Below, one piece after another: positions 58,301 through 64,000 of a stretch of DNA of 64,000 nt (the first letter of the stretch is position 1; each line of letters opens with the position of its first letter). The notes under the pieces were generated by a model. That model saw only the letters and a program-made list of their open reading frames with translations, made no database searches and was not told where the DNA came from. The stretch comes from Blastococcus aggregatus (GTDB lineage: Bacteria; Actinomycetota; Actinomycetes; Mycobacteriales; Geodermatophilaceae), in assembly GCF_900221005.1 (NCBI RefSeq), contig NZ_OBQI01000004.1:248001-312000 (forward strand), read 5' to 3'. The position numbers and the translations under genes were made by a program.

Positions 58301-61300
58301 CCATTGATGACCGACAGCGGATCGCCCAGTCGCGGGAGCTGGTCACCCCGCCCGGTGACGAACGCCAGGTTCATGGCGTTGCCGGTCAGTCGGCCGGCGC
58401 GACCCACGCGCTGCAAGTAGGAGGCAACGGTGCGCGGGAGGGACGCAAGCATGACCGCCGACAGGTCACCGATGTCGATGCCCATTTCCAAGGTGGGCGT
58501 GGCGACCAGGACGTTGGGCGCATCCGGGTTGGCCTGCTGACTCTTGAACTGTTCCTCGTAACGCAGACGGTCCTTGTCCTCGAGCAGACTGGTGTGCTCA
58601 CGGGCCACCACGCGGCGGACGTCGGTCGAGGCGTACATCCGCCGGTAGAAGTTGTCCTCACGCCCCTCGGGCCGCAGCCGCCCGGCGCAGCGGGCGACCA
58701 TGCACGGTGCCCCGGACAGCTGCTGGACGACGGTCCTGCTACCAGGCACGAGCGTCTGACAGACGTCGCAGAGCAGGTGGTGAGCGCCGGCCTGCAGGTC
58801 CGGAAGGTCGACCGGTCCCACCAGGATCGAGGATTGCCGAAGCTCGTAGATCTGCGCGGCAGTCTTGCTGGTCACCACGCCGATGACGTTGAGTTGCGCG
58901 AGACGCTGCAGCAGCAGGCGAGCGAGCTTGGCGCCATCGCCGGGCGCAAGCCCCAAGTTCTTCGCCGTCCACAGTGCGTACCAGCTCTGCGAGCTGGTGA
59001 CGGAGTCGAGGTCAGTCTGCTTCTTGAGCTTGTCGCCGCCGATCCGGGGATATCCAGGGGCGGGACGCCCGGCGGGGAACGCAGGCATCCCGTCCGACCG
59101 GGGGCGGCCGCCCCACACCGAATAGCGATTGCCGTCGTCCTGCTGGTAGCGGTTGAACCACTCGTGCTCGATGGCGCCCCGCTCGCGCATACGTTCGAGA
59201 ACGCCACGCACCCATGCGGTCTTGACTTCGTCGTCGGGCTCCAGCCCGTTCAGCGTGGGGAGCCCACCGGCCTCCTCGATGGCCTGCTCGGCTACCCGCA
59301 CCAGCACGGCCGGTGCGACGGCTACCTCGGCAGCGGCGCTACCCGTGCGTTCGAGCGTCCGACCGGTGCGGGACTGGAGACCGAACTCGAGGGATGCGTC
59401 CAGGAGGAGCCGGCGCTTCACCCGGGTGCGAACTCCGGCCGGAACATCGCGCAGCCGGGGCTTCTGCCAGAAGGGAGCAAACTCCTCCCGGTCGACCACC
59501 TCGGGCGGTACGACGCGGTAGCGGCGGTGCGGGTTGTCCCCGGCGTTGAGGATGACCTGCTCGACAAGGCCATCCAGGCTGATCGGTTGCTCGCCCACTG
59601 CTTCGCGGAGCACGGCGCGCAGGGTGAGGCTGAACGAGCGGCTCTGCACAAAGCCGGCTCGGTGCGCGGCGTCCTGCACGCTATCGGTGAAGACCAGAGC
59701 CTTCTTCTCCGCCTCGTCCAGCCCCTCGGCTCCGAACAGGGTGGACAGCGTCACCGACAACAGGGTCGCGATGGCCGATCCGAGGAAGCGGATGCCGTCC
59801 TTGTGCTGACAGGCGGGACAGGTGTCATCGAGCGACAACTCGCCCGCGTCGACACCCTGGTGTGTGAGGACCGGCAGGACACCGCCGCTACGGATCTCCC
59901 GTTCATCGTCGGGCAGCGCGGCGAGCAGTCGGCGTTCCCGGACGGCGAACCACATCAGGCCCTCGACCGGGGCGACATCCCGGGCCGCAGTGCGGTCCCC
60001 CTCGGTCGGGGCGTGGATTAGCGGCCGGAACCGGTCGTCCCGTCGGAACCGGCGGGCGCGGATCGTCTCGTCGTTGGTGTCGAGGTCCGTGCCCGTCGGC
60101 GCGAGCATCACCCCCCAGCCGGAGCGGCCGCAGTGCCGGCAGAACAGCGCGGGCAGAGGTGGGCCCTGGTCGGCGGCAGTTGCTTCGCCGGCGTGGACGG
60201 ATTCGAGGTCGCCGTCGTCGCTCCAGTGGTAGCGCGGCGTCCCGCTGGCTGTCCGGTCGATGCGCGTCAGCTCGCGGACCCACAGGTGCAAGTCGACGGA
60301 CACGGCTTCGCGGCCGACGACCGACCTGACGTGGCTGAACGCGGCCAGCAGGGCGACGACGAAGCTCAGCCATCGCGCCCCGGCCGGCTGCTCGGTTGAG
60401 CCCGCATCCGCGGCCAGCGCATCCGCGAGGTGTGCCGCGGACACCGCGTCGGCGGTCCCGTCCAGCACCAGTGGGGTGACCGGGTGCCCCTTAAGCAGGT
60501 CGAGCAGCGTGTCTTCGGTGATGTCGGCCAAGTCGGGGCGCAGCTCCCCGGTACCGCTGCCCTCTACGGTGAAAAGGCCGCTCAGCACAGTTTCGCTGAT
60601 ACGTCGGCCGTCGGCCTCGTCCCCGAGGGCCTCGACCGCTCGGATGATGTCTGCCACGACGACGTCATCGAGAGGCACCGGCACGAACCCCAGCTCGCCC
60701 ACCCGGCTCGGCGCGACGTCAATCCATTCCGACGGTTCCAGCCGCGTCTCAGTGATAACGCTGTCCGACGGGAACTCCTCGCCGAACACCGTCTGAGCGA
60801 ACCGAAGCATGGCCTCTGGATCGCCCTTGTCACCCAGGGTCGCCGACGTCGCGACGGGTGTGATGCGACCCAGCGGTCGTTGCCAGTCCTCGGGCGTGAA
60901 GGCGGGATCACCCACCGACCAGTGGCTCTTCAGCGCGAGCCCGAGCCGCCGGAGAAGCATCGAGACGTCAGTTCCCTGAGCACCGTCATAAGTGTGGAAC
61001 TCGTCCAACACCAGGTACTGAAGGCTGCGGGCGCTCTTGGCCCACAGCCCCGCGTCGTCGTGTCGCAGGAGCAGCTGGTCGAGCATCTTGTAGTTGGTAA
61101 GGAGGATGTCCGGCGGGTCACTGCGGATGACGGCCCGATCGGTGATCAGGCCGTCCGCGGTCACACGGGTACGGCTGGGCCCCTCCTGTCCGGTGTAAAG
61201 GGCTGCTGTCACACCGGCGAGAGCGTCATGCTCGGAGAGCAACTGGGTGAGCCGCTTGGCCTGGTCGTTGGCGAGAGCGTTCATCGGGTACAGCACGATC

Positions 61301-61716
61301 GCTTTGGTGCCAGTGATACCGGTTTTCTTGGCTCGCAAGACGTGGTCGAGGATCGGGACGAGGAATGCCTCCGTCTTGCCCGACCCGGTGCCGGTGGTGA
61401 CGAGCGTCGGCAGCGGTCGCAGCTTCTCCGGCCTAAGGTCAGCACTCGTCAGCCGGGCGAACGCAGCGGCCTGATGCCCGTACGGCGGGAACCCCTCGTA
61501 CCAGTCGAGCGACGACCGCCAGCCGGGCTCCGCTGGCCGGAACGGCAGGCGAAGCCGCACGTATGGACCCTTGAACAGCCCCGTATCCGGGTCCTGAAGG
61601 AAGTCCGTGAGAGCGGTCCGAGCGTCCTCATCCGTAAGCGCGAACGTCGTCGTCAGGTAGTCGAGAAGGCTGTCTCGGATCTCCTCGGCCTGCACCGTGG
61701 GCAGCAGTTCACTCAC
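55342..61716 (-). CDS. Large DEAD-like helicase with C-terminal DUF1998-like region (DruE-like)
   Basis: This 2124-residue protein starts at GTG 61716. Its helicase core is near the N-terminus, with VTTGTGSGKTEAFLVP (Walker A, about 107), VLDEFHTYDGAQGTDV (DEFH) and VLVATPTLEMGIDIGDLSA with YLQRVGRAGR in motifs V and VI. Several zinc-like CxxC sets (CRHCG, CPAC, LLCDVC, FCPACG, CPRCG, CKSCG) occur, then a DUF1998-like zone (VVPGGTGYLAEL, CECQGEQRLACHRC). A C-terminal region with SKPDFILR and EAAVFTDGWRFHA resembles a nuclease fold. Size and plan match DruE of Druantia (about 2100 aa) better than DrmA of DISARM. The stop of the methyltransferase overlaps its start by four bases. Confidence 0.8.
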   Translation of the reverse strand: MSELLPTVQAEEIRDSLLDYLTTTFALTDEDARTALTDFLQDPDTGLFKGPYVRLRLPFRPAEPGWRSSLDWYEGFPPYGHQAAAFARLTSADLRPEKLRPLPTLVTTGTGSGKTEAFLVPILDHVLRAKKTGITGTKAIVLYPMNALANDQAKRLTQLLSEHDALAGVTAALYTGQEGPSRTRVTADGLITDRAVIRSDPPDILLTNYKMLDQLLLRHDDAGLWAKSARSLQYLVLDEFHTYDGAQGTDVSMLLRRLGLALKSHWSVGDPAFTPEDWQRPLGRITPVATSATLGDKGDPEAMLRFAQTVFGEEFPSDSVITETRLEPSEWIDVAPSRVGELGFVPVPLDDVVVADIIRAVEALGDEADGRRISETVLSGLFTVEGSGTGELRPDLADITEDTLLDLLKGHPVTPLVLDGTADAVSAAHLADALAADAGSTEQPAGARWLSFVVALLAAFSHVRSVVGREAVSVDLHLWVRELTRIDRTASGTPRYHWSDDGDLESVHAGEATAADQGPPLPALFCRHCGRSGWGVMLAPTGTDLDTNDETIRARRFRRDDRFRPLIHAPTEGDRTAARDVAPVEGLMWFAVRERRLLAALPDDEREIRSGGVLPVLTHQGVDAGELSLDDTCPACQHKDGIRFLGSAIATLLSVTLSTLFGAEGLDEAEKKALVFTDSVQDAAHRAGFVQSRSFSLTLRAVLREAVGEQPISLDGLVEQVILNAGDNPHRRYRVVPPEVVDREEFAPFWQKPRLRDVPAGVRTRVKRRLLLDASLEFGLQSRTGRTLERTGSAAAEVAVAPAVLVRVAEQAIEEAGGLPTLNGLEPDDEVKTAWVRGVLERMRERGAIEHEWFNRYQQDDGNRYSVWGGRPRSDGMPAFPAGRPAPGYPRIGGDKLKKQTDLDSVTSSQSWYALWTAKNLGLAPGDGAKLARLLLQRLAQLNVIGVVTSKTAAQIYELRQSSILVGPVDLPDLQAGAHHLLCDVCQTLVPGSRTVVQQLSGAPCMVARCAGRLRPEGREDNFYRRMYASTDVRRVVAREHTSLLEDKDRLRYEEQFKSQQANPDAPNVLVATPTLEMGIDIGDLSAVMLASLPRTVASYLQRVGRAGRLTGNAMNLAFVTGRGDQLPRLGDPLSVINGQVRPPATYLDAEEILRRQYVASVADCLARDPQAPHPRTAQDAIGSTVDGSYLHALITEAETRADSLLTAFLDGFASLGETARAALRRWATPVEGTPGTSQLAGRLHREAQRWTYTVETLEFRRAAITTALPDLQKIAEGPAATDEDKRAFRTARASLRLTQKQLADLRGDYWIGVLEEYGVLPNYTLLDDSVTLDVTLSWVDPDTGEYQTDPYSYHRGGSQALREFAPGATFYAGGHRLFIDAIDLGQDGEAVRTWAFCPACGFAADIADSGKVNTCPRCGNAEIADTKQRLDVVELNRVYSAMRRDDAAITDDRDERTREVFSLVTAADVDPEHVTRQWFVEDCGFGAKHLRDHTIRWVNIGKATGQGSSRILANTEHPAPLFRICKSCGQLDTSTGANRPSEHRPWCPYRKATNENTRNIALSRTLRTEGLVIRLPRSVTLGDSFAVPSLSAAILLGLRERIGGAPDHIQVAAIVDPTLSDGTENHDALLLHDVVPGGTGYLAELADPETVWSILYRAWTALRDCECQGEQRLACHRCLLPFAAPHQVKSVSRAAGERHLRDILSSGTGDEPTSDMSWTCTVTEPKGFDPESNLEQRFRAVLGARLKAAGATVKDQPTSTGNRSTITMGGSGRVWTLEPQQMVLGSKPDFILRCNQTGIPEAAVFTDGWRFHASPAINRLADDAAKRATLRDSGRIVLGITWQDLEDAEAGTVSPPSWFSADQTGPIIEAAGGELTSASLGLIAGGPLDFIVGWIQDPQPAAVERLANWLPYFLLSAAASHAVGVDGPADTAMRTLDGGPVTADEGVFGWAWTSDTVALAARVADPANGSAEVAVVLDDRTDRLGDSHRSAWHDWLRLSNLLNLRTAATVISTRTRITSSTETSSSAALPAATLPAQWQELYENGTALERELLVALAEADVAVPRQGEETPEGIVLSLSWPDQRVVVDINFSDEDRADLHGAQWQVVAPEVDAVRAALTVEGS

Positions 61717-64000
61717 GAGCGTTCCCTAAGCACCTGCTCGAAATGGCCGTAGGCCCGGCGCATGTCCGTCTCACGGTCATATTCCGGCACCCGCTTGCCA
61801 GCCGCGACCGAACGCCCGTACTCGTCAGCTCCTAAGCCTCGCTCGGCGCCGCGCAGGACCCCGAATTGGGCGCGGTACACCTCGATCAGTTCCTCACAGG
61901 AGATATCAAAATTCAGCGCCACCAGAGCGTCAAGCTCTAGCAACGCCTGACGCCGAGCCCAGTCGGTCCTCAGAGGCGTTCCGGTGCTCCAACTGGAGTT
62001 GGCAGCCGCTTCCAACACTGCGTCGGAGGTCCTGATCGACTGAGGCGGCGACGCGGTCCACGGTGAGGCGTTCACGTCACCCGCCCAGCTGCTCCACAAT
62101 TCGGCGTACGACGAATTTAGGCAGTTCAGGCGGAGAACGCGAAGCGCAATATCCTGAGTGAACACCGACATGTTTGGGAGTCTCAAACGAGCAAAAAGGC
62201 CAGTGCGAATGTCTGCCTTTTGCGCAACTCGCAACTGGAAATCGACGCAGACGCTTCCTAGCGCTCCACAGAGCGTGGCGATGTCTTCCGTCGTCCACTC
62301 CGGGTGACCGACACTGACTACGGTTTCGATGTGCTTTACGCCGGGCGGAATAATCGCCGGCTGCATCGTTCGAATGCCGGCCGCCCCAACGCGTCGGCGC
62401 CAGGCTACGCGGAACAGATTATCGGCTCGAAAGTTACCCCAATACGGCAACCCCGCCTGCACCCGGGCTTTATCCTTAAGCTGATATCCCGTAGACCACT
62501 CGGGAGCTTCAGGTAGCGCTTCTGGATTCACCTCGTTCCAGTCCCGATGACTACGCATCTCGGGGCCCCGCTCCTGAAAAACAGGATTCTGCACGCTCAA
62601 ATGAGGGCCCTGCAATACGACTGCGGATGGGTCGTGGACCACGTTCCATTCGGGAACGATCAGACCTTCACGCACACCGGACGTTTCGCCGATTCCATAC
62701 CAGTGATAGAAGTCGAGACGGTCACCAATCGTTGGGGCTTTGGACACCTTCTCCAGAACCTTGTCCACGCCAGAGTTGACGGCGAACATGAACGGCCCCG
62801 TCATAGCGACCGAGGGGCCAGACTCCCCAAGCGCCCAAGCGTCGAAGTGAGTCGAAGTGATGTGCCTTATCCGAGAACTGTGGGGCCGGACGTCCCATGC
62901 CCCGAGGTCATCCTTGATGTTCGGCATACTCCCCGACCCGTCGTGGCGCCTAGAGTTGACGACTGTATGCGGCTCAAGCAGATAGCACGCATTCACGAAG
63001 GAAGGACGATCGGTCGCCGAGCCTGATACAGAGACAACAAAAGAGACTCTGTTGCCAATCTCGAACAGTTTTCGCTCGTTGGTGAAGTGCCAGAGCTGCC
63101 TGAGCCTCCTGTAAGTCTCTCCACGAAGCAGGTCCGCCCTTTCTTCCTGAAATACGGAAGTTGAGTGAACAAACGCCGCAACGCCCGTAAGGCTGAGCAA
63201 CCTCCAGCCCATCCCGAGAAAGGACTTATACAAGTCCGCGGTGGCCTTCCCCTGGTAGGGGTACATAGCCCTGCCCCGCAAGTACTGAGTCAGCGACTCT
63301 ACGTTGCCCGCCTCGATTAGGACGGCAATGCGCTGCCTCTCAGATGCCGATTCAGCCCAGTCCGAGCCGCTCATTGCCATCTGAGATCTGCTAAAAGTGT
63401 AACGCGGATCTTGTTCCGTCAACGCCGCCTTCAGGCTGAACTCCGGCTGCACCCACGGGGGGTTCCCAGCGAGAAGTGCAAAACCGCCTCGGGCGAAGAC
63501 GGGTGAGAAGTCGAGCTCCCAGTGAAAGAATCCCTGCTGCGCCGCCACCTGCTCGCACACCACGAGCCATGGGTGCTTCGTCAAGACCGCGGGCACCGAA
63601 TAGGCGCTCGCGAAGGCGAGATCGTTGACCTCGAAGTCGCCGAGCTCGGCCCACGTCGTCCCTCCGGCAATTGTCTGCTGACCGGCCGCGGTGCGCCCCT
63701 TGCCGGCGTGTCGGCCGAGCAGCATCTGCAGCGCATCGATCCACTGGTCCAAGGTCGGCGGATCGATCCGCTGCGGCCTCCCGTCGACCTCCCGGGTCGT
63801 CAAGGTGCCAGTGAGCGGCCAGAACCACAGCGCGCACCACGCGTCCATGACGCGGCGCAGGCGGCGGTAGGCCCCGGATGCGTCGGCGAGCGCGTCTTCG
63901 ATCTCCGCGCGCTGGACCGCCCCGCCCTCCGGTAGTGCCTCGGCACCCCAGACCGGGATGGAACGCCGGATCTCATGTTCAGCAATTTGGAGGCGTCGAT
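61713..64000 (-). CDS. Eco57I-type DNA adenine methyltransferase (5' end beyond window)
   Basis: The frame is open to the window edge, so the start is outside; at least 761 residues are present. Before the internal ATG 63848 the frame reads RRLQIAEHEIRRSIPVWGAEA, continuing as coding. The catalytic motif is FALLAGNPPWVQPE (NPPW), used by N6-adenine methyltransferases of the COG1002/Eco57I group. Motif I lies upstream of the window. The C-terminal part (LRLPNMSVFTQDIALRVLRLN, LDALVALNFDIS, EYDRETDMRRAYGHFEQVL) is typical of this group and acts as target recognition. It would mark host DNA or, as in BREX/DISARM, be part of the defence complex. Parts of the gene have much lower GC than the backbone. 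Confidence 0.8.
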   Translation of the reverse strand, partial: RRLQIAEHEIRRSIPVWGAEALPEGGAVQRAEIEDALADASGAYRRLRRVMDAWCALWFWPLTGTLTTREVDGRPQRIDPPTLDQWIDALQMLLGRHAGKGRTAAGQQTIAGGTTWAELGDFEVNDLAFASAYSVPAVLTKHPWLVVCEQVAAQQGFFHWELDFSPVFARGGFALLAGNPPWVQPEFSLKAALTEQDPRYTFSRSQMAMSGSDWAESASERQRIAVLIEAGNVESLTQYLRGRAMYPYQGKATADLYKSFLGMGWRLLSLTGVAAFVHSTSVFQEERADLLRGETYRRLRQLWHFTNERKLFEIGNRVSFVVSVSGSATDRPSFVNACYLLEPHTVVNSRRHDGSGSMPNIKDDLGAWDVRPHSSRIRHITSTHFDAWALGESGPSVAMTGPFMFAVNSGVDKVLEKVSKAPTIGDRLDFYHWYGIGETSGVREGLIVPEWNVVHDPSAVVLQGPHLSVQNPVFQERGPEMRSHRDWNEVNPEALPEAPEWSTGYQLKDKARVQAGLPYWGNFRADNLFRVAWRRRVGAAGIRTMQPAIIPPGVKHIETVVSVGHPEWTTEDIATLCGALGSVCVDFQLRVAQKADIRTGLFARLRLPNMSVFTQDIALRVLRLNCLNSSYAELWSSWAGDVNASPWTASPPQSIRTSDAVLEAAANSSWSTGTPLRTDWARRQALLELDALVALNFDISCEELIEVYRAQFGVLRGAERGLGADEYGRSVAAGKRVPEYDRETDMRRAYGHFEQVLRERS

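Noticed and set aside
55342..61716. DrmA of a classical DISARM system
   Set aside because: DrmA is about 1200-1400 aa, whereas this is 2124 aa and there is no DrmB or DrmC (PLD) gene in the visible part. The call would change if these lie beyond 64000.
50468..64000. Prophage or integrative element
   Set aside because: No integrase, tRNA end, attachment repeats or phage structural genes are visible. The GC change and defence genes alone do not show a prophage.
1..64000. CRISPR array, tRNA or rRNA genes
   Set aside because: No regularly spaced repeats, no cloverleaf with GGTTCGAATC-type arm and no rRNA sequence were seen by eye. A tRNAscan or CRISPR search was not possible here.

Overview
The window is high-GC DNA (about 70-75% by eye over most of its length) from a mycelial-type or related actinomycete. 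A WhiB protein, mycothiol-dependent maleylpyruvate-isomerase-like proteins, a DUF222/HNH (13E12-type) gene, DUF1707 and DUF2695 proteins and an actinobacterial c-di-AMP riboswitch in front of an NlpC/P60 hydrolase all point to Actinobacteria. Geodermatophilaceae (Blastococcus, Modestobacter, Geodermatophilus) is my best guess, as inference only.

1-28.4 kb is ordinary chromosomal backbone: a cation/proton antiporter facing a K+-channel protein, YetF-like and LppU-like proteins, small zinc ribbons, a ferritin-like helical protein with a structured leader, Nudix, paired DUF4234 proteins, a crotonase, DUF222/HNH, a 1977-aa DUF4011/DUF3320 helicase-nuclease, RtcB, a DUF3048 lipoprotein, ilvA, a D-2-hydroxyacid dehydrogenase, the c-di-AMP riboswitch with NlpC/P60, and WhiB. 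Inside it (21.1-24.2 kb) is a compact light-to-phosphatase module. A true biliverdin-type bacteriophytochrome is fused to a SpoIIE phosphatase, overlaps a STAS anti-sigma antagonist, and diverges from an RsbW-like kinase.

28.4-50.4 kb is accessory. The tight operon at 29067-33831 encodes a TIR/SEFIR-like plus CHAT protease-like protein, a ComEC-type metallo-beta-lactamase and a membrane-anchored patatin phospholipase. It has the layout of an abortive-infection or conflict system and is my best candidate for an undescribed one. Next come a CocE-type hydrolase, an alcohol dehydrogenase, and a convergent adenine methyltransferase/PD-(D/E)xK pair with two small genes (probable Type II restriction-modification). 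An ADP-ribosylglycohydrolase-phosphatase fusion, a cyclase-NTPase regulator, a GGDEF protein, an overlapping NERD-helicase/HhH/PASTA operon and an NrtR-like Nudix regulator follow. The Nudix regulator diverges from a decayed ARPP-1/ADP-ribosylglycohydrolase locus.

50.5-64 kb is a defence island with stretches of much lower GC. It holds a DUF262/HNH GmrSD-like protein, a small restriction-associated protein, and a minus-strand operon running off the window: Eco57I-type adenine methyltransferase, 2124-aa DruE-like helicase with a DUF1998-like region, and a RelE-like/UvrD helicase. Repeated long hairpins sharing one core occur at 17.9-18.0 kb and 25.5 kb. I saw no tRNA, rRNA, CRISPR array, insertion sequence or integrase.
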